From: Paramagnetospirillum caucaseum | GTDB lineage: Bacteria; Pseudomonadota; Alphaproteobacteria; Rhodospirillales; Magnetospirillaceae | Length of the DNA stretch: 62,756 bases | Direction: 5' to 3' | Assembly (NCBI RefSeq): GCF_000342045.1 | Contig: NZ_AONQ01000025.1 | Coordinates: forward strand, 1 to 62,756 | In this document: positions 17,401 through 24,514 of the stretch, piece after piece | Numbering within the stretch: the first letter of the stretch is position 1 | Layout: every line of letters starts with the position of its first letter | The notes under the pieces: model-generated | Told to the model about the DNA's origin: nothing | What the model saw: only the letters and a program-made list of their open reading frames with translations | Database searches by the model: none | Position numbers and translations under genes: made by a program

Positions 17401-17497
17401 CTTCGTGCCGGGCATCGGTCGCCTCGACGCCTATGCGCTGAAACGTTCCGAACTCGGTCGCAGCCCTCGTTGGGTCGGCGAAGACGACGACCTATAA
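14471..17497 (+). CDS. Phage primase-helicase: Toprim domain fused to DUF927 ATPase
   Basis: 1008 residues. The N-terminal half is a DnaG-like Toprim region: HLGIGEGIETALSA holds the catalytic glutamate and VTIFADAGDAGMQ plus DDVNDDL the acidic residues. The C-terminal half is a DUF927 helicase-like ATPase with Walker A LSGLSSSGKTTAQ and Walker B GTVLALDELAHVDG. Such fusions prime and unwind the phage origin. The start overlaps the helicase stop. The gene ends 225 bases before the TGGGCCAC repeat cluster, with one small leftward gene between, which fits a replication origin nearby. Confidence 0.9.
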   Translation: MIDLNDVWQPPARFDLPEIRGRLAATAPDWLPGLFPQGRLSPDRRTLRCADLSGRSPRKDGSCIIHLGGHHAGWGFDHATGESAGPIDLIHHATGLADRDLFEEAARLARMDLPAPQRAMTPKPTHDLEIARILGGVRPLVGTIGEIYLRHRGVGDPRSPDLLYHDDLPDFDGRRGWPGLVGIVRDGAGNPIGGIHRTFLLDDGSGKAPPGKKMLGSVAGGSVRLSPIPADGHLGIGEGIETALSAWAIFGIPTWAALSAGNLRDWQWPEGIRRVTIFADAGDAGMQAAATLAERLNAAGIPSTIVAPLHGDDVNDDLGKGAAVAHYNVQPAVEEAPPTFESLMAQVECLQDGDAIALGRLYAQIASGNLEIFQQDKLFAAIRKQAGIGIPTSRRQVAALRKTLDAAAADHEADDVSFDDEVRQMATLYPLPRTEGVDLRLCRASRSGEIMVHRNMGSGKDGRTVWQPVASPFGIPFRLRYLDQDDAYGLRMVIRDMHGTSRVVDFPRSAIAQQGAQEIRSALYAAGLRTCADGDQVAVMLLKAVNPQAETLVVSRPGWHRLEGRDHPVFVTPAGKAIGDASALELAANARTESVRGSLDGWKAAVAAAALVQGCPHFLLGVLAGFSGVVQSLAGLDSCGLNLSGLSSSGKTTAQKLAVSAWTSTGIGAGLLQSMRSTENAVEVIAQGASGTVLALDELAHVDGRTIAKLIYAIAGGQGKARMTAGAMLKQRYAWSTYALLSSECSLEEKVRADGGAWIAGMAVRIVDVDVTDVDRAVPATTLRAIAGIDENHGHAGPAFVERLIATGLHQSPDTLRDRILAEARKLAGDTTDSARIRAATCLALPLVAGQLAQEFGLLPTFIDIETPVRWAWSRFQKSSDAEALEPGEQVVSMLRAWIAERWDVTIKAVDAGELSFDRKANNREAVAWYDHDAIYIPAHRLREAAGETLKAVQISKILADRDMLSRRHNDKRAIVRFVPGIGRLDAYALKRSELGRSPRWVGEDDDL

Positions 17498-17500
17498 GGC

Positions 17501-17722
17501 TCAGGCCCCTGCCTGCCGTCGCAGGGCGGCACGATATCCCTGCCAGACGATCTGCGCTGCAGCGATGGCCTCCTCGCAGGCACCCCTCCTCACCAGATAG
17601 AGCTTCAGGCCCGGCCACGACTGCACGTCGGGGAAATTTCGGTCGCGCCGAGCATCTCCGACGAAATCGCCCTGGGGATTATCCCCGCAGCGTCTTTGCG
17701 CGATGTATTCCCGGAACGTCAT
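17501..17722 (-). CDS. YozE-like SAM-fold small protein
   Basis: 73 residues starting MTFREYIAQRRCGDNPQG, with DFVGDARRDRNFPDVQSW and EEAIAAAQIVWQGYRA. The order of short aromatic and acidic motifs resembles the YozE SAM-like helical fold, thought to bind nucleic acid or proteins. It runs leftward, against the replication genes. The start codon lies inside the first copy of the TGGGCCAC repeat, and the AGGTGG that would serve as its ribosome-binding site is part of the repeated sequence. A much longer upstream in-frame extension is just repeat DNA. Confidence 0.7.
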   Translation of the reverse strand: MTFREYIAQRRCGDNPQGDFVGDARRDRNFPDVQSWPGLKLYLVRRGACEEAIAAAQIVWQGYRAALRRQAGA

Positions 17723-18166
17723 GGGCCACCTGTACATGATCAGGTGGCCCACGATAATCGTGTCCGATACCGCGATCAATCTCCGTGTTCCCCGAAAGTT
17801 CTCATTGGCTGTGTGCGACCTGGGCCACAGGCACCGCCGTTGGGCCACCAGTGGCCACTTTTGTCGATCAGTGGGCCACCTGAAAAGCACCCGGTGGCCC
17901 ACTAATTTCTCCAGGAAAATCAATGCAATGATCTGGTTGTGGGCCACTGTGGGCCACTTGGGCCACCTGTTCAGCACGATGTAGAGGGATCGGGATAAAA
18001 AAATTCAGCGGCACGATGGCTCAGAAAAAATTTTCGAAGTCGCGTGGCGAGCTTATGTTTTTGGAGAAAAGGTGGCCCACAGTGGCCCACTCTCTTTCAA
18101 TCTATTGTTTTTAAATAACAAAACTGTGGGCCACCTTGGAAAATTGGTGGCCCACTGGGTGGCCCA
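17722..18166. repeat. Cluster of 14 TGGGCCAC repeats, candidate phage replication origin
   Basis: Exact TGGGCCAC lies on the plus strand at 17722, 17821, 17841, 17872, 17940, 17950, 17959 and 18127, and on the minus strand (GTGGCCCA) at 17744, 17894, 18072, 18082, 18147 and 18159. The variant GTGGCCAC is at 17851. Two pairs make strong hairpins with 11-base arms: 17722-17732 with 17741-17751, and 17870-17880 with 17893-17903. Copies at 17940, 17950 and 17959 are spaced 9-10 bases apart, about one helix turn. The cluster fills the divergent gap between the YozE-like gene and the resolvase, next to the primase-helicase. Iterons of an origin or a regulator array are the leading readings. Confidence 0.85.
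17988..18120. other. AT-rich stretch inside the repeat cluster
   Basis: Between the two groups of TGGGCCAC copies lies a conspicuously AT-rich segment with several A- and T-runs, in contrast to the GC-rich phage around it. Next to iteron-like repeats and a primase-helicase gene it could be the DNA unwinding element of a replication origin. It may also carry promoters for the flanking divergent genes; none was assigned with confidence. Confidence 0.5.
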
Positions 18167-18292
18167 CTCGCAATAAGCGCAATCATCTGGCATCCATAAC
18201 CCGAGAACGATTCCGATTGCGCCTGAGAATCGCCCCTCGTAGACTCCGCCCTGACCAAAGCCGAAGGCCCACCGATCTTGTGAGCCTTCACC

Positions 18293-18760
18293 ATGACCAC
18301 CATTCTTGCCCTTGATTTGGGATCGACCGCCGGATGGGCCATACGCCTTGCCGACGGTGTCATTGTCTCCGGCACCATGGAGTTCCGCCCCGGCCGATTC
18401 GAGGGCGGAGGAATACGCTTCCTGCGCTTCCGATCCTGGCTGGACCACCTCGAAGCCGGTGCCAAGGGCATCGGCACGGTCTATTTCGAAGAAGTACGCC
18501 GCCACGCCGGCACCGACGCCGCACACATCTATGGCGGATTCCTCGCCCATCTCACCGCTTGGTGCGAACTCAAGCACATCCCCTATCAGGGCGTTCCGGT
18601 CGGCACCATCAAGCGCCACGCCACCGGCAAGGGCAATGCCAGCAAGGACATGGTGATCTCCGCCATGCAGGCGCGCGGCTTCAATCCCGAGGACGACAAC
18701 GAGGCCGACGCCCTGGCCATCCTGACCTGGGCCATCGACACCGATGGAGGAGTGCGATGA
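18293..18760 (+). CDS. RuvC-like Holliday junction resolvase
   Basis: 155 residues with the RNase H-like core: the first acidic residue in TILALDLGSTAGWA (Asp8), the second in TVYFEEVRRH (Glu66/67), and the last in DDNEADALAI (Asp139), as in RuvC and the crossover junction endodeoxyribonucleases of phages. It would resolve recombination and replication intermediates before packaging. It is the first gene to the right of the repeat cluster and its stop overlaps the next start (ATGA). Confidence 0.85.
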   Translation: MTTILALDLGSTAGWAIRLADGVIVSGTMEFRPGRFEGGGIRFLRFRSWLDHLEAGAKGIGTVYFEEVRRHAGTDAAHIYGGFLAHLTAWCELKHIPYQGVPVGTIKRHATGKGNASKDMVISAMQARGFNPEDDNEADALAILTWAIDTDGGVR

Positions 18761-18948
18761 ACTGGCACCCTCCCGGTTACGGTGGCACCCGCCGCGATCC
18801 TGAGCAGGTCAAGCGGGACGGCTGGCAGGAACGTGGCGTCCTGGTCATTGCCGAAGACGACCAGCGCCTGTCCTGGCCCGAGCGGGAACTGATCCGCCAG
18901 TTGGGCGCCAAGCTGTATGGTCCGCGCCCGGAGGTGTCCTATGGCTGA
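18757..18948 (+). CDS. Small phage protein of unknown function
   Basis: 63 residues (MNWHPPGYGGTRRDPEQ onward, with SWPERELIRQLGAKLYG). Its start overlaps the resolvase stop and GGAGG precedes it, and its stop overlaps the next gene, so it is part of a tightly coupled set. The RELIRQLG part looks like a short helix. I do not recognise the family. Confidence 0.65.
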   Translation: MNWHPPGYGGTRRDPEQVKRDGWQERGVLVIAEDDQRLSWPERELIRQLGAKLYGPRPEVSYG

Positions 18949-19429
18949 GATCCATTGGACGCCTTCCCTGGTCGAAGACCGCCTTGCCGAAGCCGCCGAC
19001 ACCCTGCGTCGACTTCCCGAAACCAGAATCCAGGGGCACGCCAGCACCTGGCCACCCTATGTGCAGGAATGCTTGGAATCCACCGAGGTGAAGCTGCGCC
19101 GTCCGCCACCCTCCGCCGCCGCCATCACCCGCATGGACGAAGCCTTGCCCTGGTTACGCCACCTCGATCCCACCGACGCCAAGATCATCTGGCTGCGGGC
19201 CACCAACGCGCCATGGAAAGTGATCTGCTGGCAGGTCGGCATGACGCGGGCGACCGCTCACCGGCACTGGCTGTTCGCGCTGTGCGTCATGGCCTGGAAG
19301 CTGAACGGCAAGCGCATCCCTCGTCACATTTCCAAGGTCGATCTGATCGCCCGCACCAAGGCGGCGGAGGAAAGCGAAAAGTGTATCGATACATCGCAGG
19401 GCGCGACAGTGATGGCCAGTTTGGGATAG
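18941..19429 (+). CDS. DUF6362-like phage protein
   Basis: 162 residues. WTPSLVEDRLAEAADTLRRL at the N-terminus and DAKIIWLRATNAPWKVICWQ plus RATAHRHWLFALCVMAW in the middle match the general plan of DUF6362, small phage proteins with a sigma-factor-like HTH. The HTH suggests DNA binding, perhaps late-gene control. GGAGG lies before the ATG, which overlaps the previous stop by 8 bases. It is followed by 340 bases without a gene. Confidence 0.7.
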   Translation: MAEIHWTPSLVEDRLAEAADTLRRLPETRIQGHASTWPPYVQECLESTEVKLRRPPPSAAAITRMDEALPWLRHLDPTDAKIIWLRATNAPWKVICWQVGMTRATAHRHWLFALCVMAWKLNGKRIPRHISKVDLIARTKAAEESEKCIDTSQGATVMASLG

Positions 19430-19452
19430 ATGTAAGTCCAGGCTCGCGGAAC

Positions 19453-19488
19453 GGGCGGCGGCGACGATCACTAAATGATCCGCCGCCC
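19453..19488 (+). terminator. GC-rich hairpin after the DUF6362-like gene
   Basis: GGGCGGCGG pairs with CGCCGCCC, and GATCA with TGATC, on either side of a short AT-rich loop, leaving a 4-base bulge. It lies 24 bases after the stop. There is no T-run, so it may be a Rho-dependent end or RNA structure. Confidence 0.4.
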
Positions 19489-19602
19489 AGAGCGGGCGAA
19501 AGATTAGAACACCGTACCGTGGAGAATTGGTTCCTCCCCGGCACCTTTCGCTATGCGGGGGGCATCAGCGCCGAATATCGCTAGCGACAGCCGAAAATTC
19601 TG

Positions 19603-19767
19603 GGTTTCCACTTAGGTTTCCAGTTTCCACCCCGTGAGGCGCGCAAGGCCATGGCCAGCGCGCCTTTCGCGTTTCCGGGCGACCTGGAAGCCGGGGCGGA
19701 AACCACCCTGGAAACCTGACCGGGTTTCCACCTGTCGGTTTCCAGTTTCCACCAGCCCAGGTTTCCA
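19603..19767. repeat. Cluster of GGTTTCCA repeats upstream of the C5 methyltransferase
   Basis: GGTTTCCA occurs on the plus strand at 19603, 19615, 19723, 19737 and 19760 and on the minus strand at 19709; shorter GTTTCCA copies follow at 19623 and 19745, and variants are at 19671 and 19698. The 16-base block GGTTTCCAGTTTCCAC occurs twice exactly (19615 and 19737). The copies fill the last 170 bases before the methyltransferase start. The rest of the gap (19430-19602) shows only the hairpin. A binding array for a phage regulator, possibly the methyltransferase acting on its own promoter, is an inference. Confidence 0.8.
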
Positions 19768-19772
19768 CCTCC

Positions 19773-21356
19773 ATGCAGCTTGCTCTTCCCGAGCCGGTCC
19801 CACCGGCCATCGGCGCGATGTCGTGCGCCTTGGCCGCCGAAGGGCTGGTCTATGGCAGCGTGTGCAGCGGGATCGAGGCGGCGACGGTGGCGTGGGAGCC
19901 GCTGGGCTGGCGGCCTGCCTTCTTCGCCGAGATCGAACCCTTCCCGTCCGCCGTGCTGGCCCACCATTACCCCTATGTTCCCAACCTGGGCGACATGACC
20001 GCCATCGACGGTCGGGCCTGGCGGGGCAAGATCGACGTGCTGGTGGGCGGCACGCCCTGTCAGGCGTTCTCGGTGGCGGGCCTGCGCAAGTCGCTCGACG
20101 ATGCGCGCGGCAACCTTGCCCTCACATTCGTGGAACTCGCCGATGCCATCGACCCAGCTTGGATTGTTTGGGAGAACGTCCCCGGCGTCCTGTCCACCCG
20201 CGACAACGCCTTCGGATGCCTTCTGGGCGGACTGGCCGGCGAAGATGGTCCGGTTGTCCCGCCAGGGGGCAAATGGACGGACGCTGGTGTTGTCTTTGGA
20301 CCCACGCGCACAGTCGCGTGGCGGGTGCTCGACGCCCAATATTTCGGCTTGGCCCAACGCCGCCGCCGTGTGTTCGTTGTGGCAGGTCCTCGAGACCGGG
20401 CCGATCCCGTCGCGGTACTTTTTGAGCGCCAAGGCGTGCGCCGGGATCATCCGCCGAGCCGAGAAGCGGGGCAAGGCATTGCCCCGACAATTAGCGCACG
20501 CACTCGCGGCGGTGGCGGGCTCGGTACCGATTTCGACATCGACGGCGGACTAATCGCCGAGGCCTTCGGCGGCAACAACACCTCCGGTCCCATCGAGGTG
20601 GCCACCGCGCTCAATGCCTGCCATTCCGCCAGTGGCCGGATGGATTTCGAGTCCGAGACCTTCGTTGCCACCACATTGCGCGCTCGCGATATGTCCCGTG
20701 GCGTCGATAGCGATTGCACCGACACGCTGATCGCCCATTCGCTTCGCGGCGAGGGCTTCGACGCCTCGGAAGACGGCACCGGACGCGGCACGCCGCTGGT
20801 GCCGGTCACCATCGCCATTCCGATCCAGGAAGCCGGTGCCCGCACGGGCGTCAGCACCACCGATCCCCGTGCCGGAATCGGCATCGGCTGTGATGGCGAT
20901 CCCATGTTCACCTTGCAGGCGGGCAAGCAGCACGCCGTGGCGTTCACCCAGAATCAACGGAACGAGATCCGTCACCTGACAATTGCCGGTGCCCTGGCCG
21001 CCGAGCCGGGAACCAAGCAGCAGACCTATGTCGCTTTCGACTGCAAGGCCGGCACTGGGTTCCAGACGGTCGAGGCCGATGGCGTCACCCCGACGCTCCG
21101 GGCGATGAATGCCCAAGGCAGGGAGAATGCCGGTGGCCAGTTGGCGATCCAGCACGACATGGCGGTGCGCCGCCTGACTCCCCGCGAATGCGAGCGGCTG
21201 CAAGGCTTTCCCGACGATTACACCGGCATCCCTTGGCGCGGTAAGCCGGCGGATCGGTGCCCCGATGGCCCCCGGTATCGGGGCCTGGGGAATTCCATGG
21301 CCACCACCGTCATGAATTGGCTGGGGCGCCGCATCCAGGCCGCCGGGACTCGATGA
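19773..21356 (+). CDS. DNA (cytosine-5) methyltransferase
   Basis: 527 residues with the ordered C5 motifs: I (GSVCSGIEAATVAW), IV with the catalytic cysteine in GGTPCQAFSVAG (Cys96), VI (WENVPG), VIII (QRRRRVFVVAG), and IX-X (RYRGLGNSMATTV) at the end. The region between motifs VIII and IX is very long (about 260 residues) and has repeated segments that begin PTISARTRGGG, ATTLRARDMSR and TPTLRAMNAQG, as in phage multispecific enzymes with several target-recognition units. It would protect phage DNA from host restriction. Target not predictable. The stop overlaps the next start. Confidence 0.92.
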   Translation: MQLALPEPVPPAIGAMSCALAAEGLVYGSVCSGIEAATVAWEPLGWRPAFFAEIEPFPSAVLAHHYPYVPNLGDMTAIDGRAWRGKIDVLVGGTPCQAFSVAGLRKSLDDARGNLALTFVELADAIDPAWIVWENVPGVLSTRDNAFGCLLGGLAGEDGPVVPPGGKWTDAGVVFGPTRTVAWRVLDAQYFGLAQRRRRVFVVAGPRDRADPVAVLFERQGVRRDHPPSREAGQGIAPTISARTRGGGGLGTDFDIDGGLIAEAFGGNNTSGPIEVATALNACHSASGRMDFESETFVATTLRARDMSRGVDSDCTDTLIAHSLRGEGFDASEDGTGRGTPLVPVTIAIPIQEAGARTGVSTTDPRAGIGIGCDGDPMFTLQAGKQHAVAFTQNQRNEIRHLTIAGALAAEPGTKQQTYVAFDCKAGTGFQTVEADGVTPTLRAMNAQGRENAGGQLAIQHDMAVRRLTPRECERLQGFPDDYTGIPWRGKPADRCPDGPRYRGLGNSMATTVMNWLGRRIQAAGTR

Positions 21357-22222
21357 TGGCCCGCAATCCCTATCGCCTCGACGGCCCGGCGCTGGTGTCG
21401 TTCTCGGGCGGGCGGACTTCGGGGTTCATGCTGCGCCAGATCCTGGACGCCTATGACGGCCAACTGCCCGCCGACATCCATGTGGTGTTCTTCAACACCG
21501 GCCGCGAGTTCGAGCAGACGCTGCGCTTCGTCCACGAATGCTCGGTGCGCTGGCAGGTCGCCATAACCTGGCTGGAATTCGATCCCGCCGAGCCGTTTGA
21601 CACCAGCGTGGTGGGCTACAACAGCGCGTCGCGTGATGGCGAGCCCTTCGCCAAGGTGATCCGGGTCCGGGGCTTTCTGCCCAATCCGACCATGCGGCTC
21701 TGCACCCATTACCTCAAGGTCAAGCGCGGCATCGCCTTCATGCGCGACATCATGGGCTACGAGGAATGGGTCAATGTGGTCGGCCTGCGCCATGACGAAC
21801 CGCGCCGGGTTGCCCGCCAGAAGGCCATGAACGAAGCCGACAAGGAACGCTTCGAGACGGTGCTGCCGCTCGACGCCGCCAAGGTGAATCGCCGCGACGT
21901 GTCGGCGTTCTGGAAGCGCCAGCCCTTCGATCTCGGCTTGCCCGACAACAACGGCAAGACGCCGCTGGGCAATTGCGACCTCTGCTTCATGAAAGGGGCC
22001 GTGACCATCAAGGGGATCATGCGGCTGTTCCCCGACCGGGCCAAATGGTGGATCGACCAGGAGCGTAATGCTCCGGCGCTCGGCACCCTGACCAAACCGG
22101 AAATGGCGCTGTTCCGCGCCGACCGGCCCAGCTACCGCGAACTGCTCAATTTCGTCCGCCGCCAGCGGGATTTCGAGGGCGGCCCATCCGATGACTGCCT
22201 GCCCTGCGACTGCACGGACTGA
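21353..22222 (+). CDS. PAPS reductase / DndC-like PP-loop protein
   Basis: 289 residues. VSFSGGRTSGFM is a PP-loop motif (SGGxxS) that binds ATP or PAPS; VVFFNTGREFEQTLRF, RLCTHYLKVKRG and NVVGLRHDEPRR match the phosphoadenosine phosphosulfate reductase fold seen in phages. Cysteine pairs CDLC (in GNCDLCFMKG) and the terminal CLPCDC could hold a metal or Fe-S cluster. It lies between two DNA methyltransferases with overlapping or adjacent codons, so a role in DNA or nucleotide modification is more likely than sulfur assimilation. This last point is inference. Confidence 0.82.
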   Translation: MMARNPYRLDGPALVSFSGGRTSGFMLRQILDAYDGQLPADIHVVFFNTGREFEQTLRFVHECSVRWQVAITWLEFDPAEPFDTSVVGYNSASRDGEPFAKVIRVRGFLPNPTMRLCTHYLKVKRGIAFMRDIMGYEEWVNVVGLRHDEPRRVARQKAMNEADKERFETVLPLDAAKVNRRDVSAFWKRQPFDLGLPDNNGKTPLGNCDLCFMKGAVTIKGIMRLFPDRAKWWIDQERNAPALGTLTKPEMALFRADRPSYRELLNFVRRQRDFEGGPSDDCLPCDCTD

Positions 22223-22224
22223 TC

Positions 22225-23496
22225 ATGACCCATCCGTTTCCCGAAACGGTCGAGGCTTGGCCCATCGACCGGCTGATCCCCTATGGCCGCAATGCGCGGA
22301 CCCATTCGGATGGCCAGGTGGCCCAGATCGCCGCCAGCATCGTTGAATTCGGCTGGACCAACCCGGTTCTGGCCGACAGCCAGGGCAACGTCATCGCCGG
22401 GCATGGCCGGCTGGCCGCCGCCAAGTCGCTGGGCCTGGACACCGTGCCGGTGGTGCTGCTCGATCACCTCACCGAGGCCCAACGGCGGGCCTATATCCTG
22501 GCCGACAACAAACTGGCGCTCAATGCTGGCTGGGATGAGGAGACCCTGGCGGCCGAACTGCACGCGCTGAACGGCGACGGCTACGATCTGGGCATCATCG
22601 GCTTCTCCGACGAGGAGTTGGAGGCGCTGATGGCCCCTCTTGATGACGAGGATACGGGCCAGGGCGACGGCGCGGGCGAGGATGAGGCGCCGGAACCGCC
22701 CGCCGATCCGGTGACGCGGCCGGGTGATCTGTGGATTTTGGGCCAGCATCGCCTGCTTTGCGGCGATTCCACCGTGGTGACCGATGTGGATCGCCTGCTG
22801 GGCGGGGCAAAACCCCATCTTCTGGTCAGCGATCCGCCCTATGGGGTCGAATATGCCCCGGAATGGCGCAATGAGGCTGGAGTTTCGACCACTACCCGCA
22901 CAGGCAAGGTCGCCAACGATGATCGTGCCGACTGGCGCGAAGCCTGGGCGCTGTTTCCCGGCGAAGTTGCCTATGTCTGGCATGCCGGTATCCATGCCGG
23001 CGTGGTGGCCGAGTCGCTGCGGGCCTGTGACTTCGAGATCCGGTCGCAGATCATCTGGTCGAAGCCGCGTTTCGTCCTCAGCCGGGGCCATTACCACTGG
23101 CAGCACGAGCCCTGCTGGTACGCGGTGCGCAAGACCGCCACCGGCCATTGGCAGGGAGCGCGGGATCAGGCCACCGTGTGGGCCATCGGCTCGGGCGGGG
23201 ACGAAGACGAGGCCACAGTCCACGGTACCCAGAAGCCGGTGGAATGCATGCGTCGGCCGATGATCAACAACAGCGCCGAGGGTGACGGGGTCTACGAACC
23301 CTTCGCCGGCAGCGGTACCACGGTGATTGCCGCCGAGACCACCGGGCGGGTCTGCTTCGCCATGGAATTGAACCCCGCCTATGCCGATGTGACCGTCGGC
23401 CGCTGGCAGAAGATGACCGGACAGAAGGCCATTCTGGATGGCGACGGTCGGTGCTTCGAGGAGATTGCTGCCGGGAAAGCGGTCAGCGCCGGGTGA
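22225..23496 (+). CDS. ParB-like domain fused to a DNA methyltransferase
   Basis: 423 residues. Residues 10-100 are a ParB-like domain (DRLIPYGRNARTHSDGQ, then NVIAGHGRLAAAKSLG), followed by an acidic linker and an amino-methyltransferase. DPPY (203-206) comes before the FAGSGTT AdoMet motif, the order of the beta class, which methylates N6-adenine or N4-cytosine. Such fusions are common in prophages and protect DNA or mark it for packaging. It starts 2 bases after the PAPS-reductase-like gene and overlaps the convergent small gene at its end. Confidence 0.9.
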   Translation: MTHPFPETVEAWPIDRLIPYGRNARTHSDGQVAQIAASIVEFGWTNPVLADSQGNVIAGHGRLAAAKSLGLDTVPVVLLDHLTEAQRRAYILADNKLALNAGWDEETLAAELHALNGDGYDLGIIGFSDEELEALMAPLDDEDTGQGDGAGEDEAPEPPADPVTRPGDLWILGQHRLLCGDSTVVTDVDRLLGGAKPHLLVSDPPYGVEYAPEWRNEAGVSTTTRTGKVANDDRADWREAWALFPGEVAYVWHAGIHAGVVAESLRACDFEIRSQIIWSKPRFVLSRGHYHWQHEPCWYAVRKTATGHWQGARDQATVWAIGSGGDEDEATVHGTQKPVECMRRPMINNSAEGDGVYEPFAGSGTTVIAAETTGRVCFAMELNPAYADVTVGRWQKMTGQKAILDGDGRCFEEIAAGKAVSAG

Positions 23497-23698
23497 TCCG
23501 GCGCAGGGAATGCTGGTACTTGGCGTCGGTGGGCTTCCATTTCAGCGGCTTGCAACCGAGCCGCAGATCACGGTTCCAGAATTCCAGGATCTGCTGGTTG
23601 GAATAGTCCCGGCCCCGGAAGTACTCGAAGTCGGTCTGCGACCATTGCGGATGTGCCTTTAGCAAGGCGCTTGGGCGAACGGTCAACCGGGCCGCCAT
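23483..23698 (-). CDS. Small basic phage protein
   Basis: 71 residues starting MAARLTVRPSALLKAHPQW, with DFEYFRGRDYSNQQILEFWN and a basic C-terminus. AGGAGG lies before the ATG at 23698. It overlaps the methyltransferase end by 14 bases on the opposite strand and follows the DUF6900-like gene with 2 bases between, so these two are one leftward operon. No family recognised. Confidence 0.65.
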   Translation of the reverse strand: MAARLTVRPSALLKAHPQWSQTDFEYFRGRDYSNQQILEFWNRDLRLGCKPLKWKPTDAKYQHSLRRITRR

Positions 23699-23700
23699 GG

Positions 23701-23865
23701 TCACTTCGCCTCCTGGCCAGCGGTAAATGCGGCTTCCAGGGCCTTCTTGATCTGCCAAACCGACAACTCGTGGAAGTCGAGGCGGTCGCTGTTGCGGGTG
23801 TCCAGGGTTTCGAGGTCGAGGATCTGGGTGGCGATCTCGGTCAGGGCTTGGTCTCGGGCTTTCAT
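23701..23865 (-). CDS. DUF6900-like small protein
   Basis: 54 residues. TLDTRNSDRLDFHELSVWQI followed by KKALEAAFTAG matches the short DUF6900 pattern found in prophages and plasmids of alphaproteobacteria. GGAGG precedes the ATG at 23865. The function of the family is unknown. It is first in a leftward pair and divergent from the membrane protein gene to its right. Confidence 0.75.
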   Translation of the reverse strand: MKARDQALTEIATQILDLETLDTRNSDRLDFHELSVWQIKKALEAAFTAGQEAK

Positions 23866-23956
23866 GCTCTTGGCCTCCGTTGTGGTGGGGCCAGTACCGC
23901 TCTATGTCGCCGACAGATCAAGTCGATTAAGCGTGCAATTTCAATAAGGTGATCGA

Positions 23957-24166
23957 TTGGGCCAATCCCACCGCATGTCTATGGTCGAGGCCGTCGCCAA
24001 CGTGGTGATCGGCTATGGCATCGCCGTCGCCACCCAGGTGGTGGTGTTCCCGATCTTCGGCATTCACATCACCCTGGCCGATGATCTGGCGATCGGCTTG
24101 GTGTTTTTGCTGGTCTCTCTGATCAGGAGCTACATGCTGAGGCGGGTCTTTGAACGGCTGCTATGA
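23957..24166 (+). CDS. Small phage membrane protein (DUF7220-like), TTG start
   Basis: 69 residues with two membrane segments (about 12-32 and 42-60) and the signature QSHRMSMVEAVANVVIGYG, then RSYMLRRVFERLL. The conserved pattern begins right after the TTG at 23957, which has AGGTGAT upstream, so TTG is preferred over the internal ATGs (23975, 23981). Function unknown; it is typical of phage early regions. Confidence 0.75.
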   Translation: MGQSHRMSMVEAVANVVIGYGIAVATQVVVFPIFGIHITLADDLAIGLVFLLVSLIRSYMLRRVFERLL

Positions 24167-24184
24167 GGATGATATTGCGGGCTT

Positions 24185-24194
24185 GGATTCGTCC
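24185..24194. promoter_or_regulatory. Possible third repressor operator upstream of the HU gene
   Basis: GGATTCGTCC is identical to the 10-base core of the operator in the repressor promoter (8574-8583). It lies 47 bases before the HU-like gene, in a 75-base gap. A TTGCGG at 24175 could be a -35 box, but the expected -10 box is poor. A chance match is possible. Confidence 0.3.
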
Positions 24195-24241
24195 GCCTCT
24201 GAATCTACTCTTCCGGCCTTGATTTCCGAGGGGAGAGCATC

Positions 24242-24511
24242 ATGAGTAAATCCGCCATGTCCAAGGCCATCCGCCAAGCCGCTGGCTGCACTGTCGCCCA
24301 GGCTGATGCCGCCGTCGAAGCGGTGCTGGCCACCATCGTCGAAGGCGTCAAGACCGAGGGCCGTTTCAGCCTTATCGGTTTCGGCTCCTTCTCCAAGTCC
24401 GAGCGGCCGGCCCGTCAGGGTCGCAATCCGCGGACCGGCAAGACCATCGACATTGCCGCCTCGACCTCGATCAAGTTCAGCACCTCGGCGGCACTGAAGA
24501 AGACCCTGTAG
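24242..24511 (+). CDS. HU/IHF family DNA-binding protein
   Basis: 89 residues with the HU fold: AAGCTVAQADAAVEAVLATI, the beta arm region RPARQGRNPRTGKTIDI and a final helix. It binds and bends DNA and may help recombinase synapsis, origin melting or packaging of the phage. GAGGGGAG lies upstream of the ATG. The next gene starts 3 bases after its stop. Confidence 0.92.
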   Translation: MSKSAMSKAIRQAAGCTVAQADAAVEAVLATIVEGVKTEGRFSLIGFGSFSKSERPARQGRNPRTGKTIDIAASTSIKFSTSAALKKTL

Positions 24512-24514
24512 CCA

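Noticed and set aside
17722-18166. CRISPR array
   Set aside because: The repeat is only 8 bases, in both orientations, with irregular spacing; there are no spacers of constant length and no cas genes.
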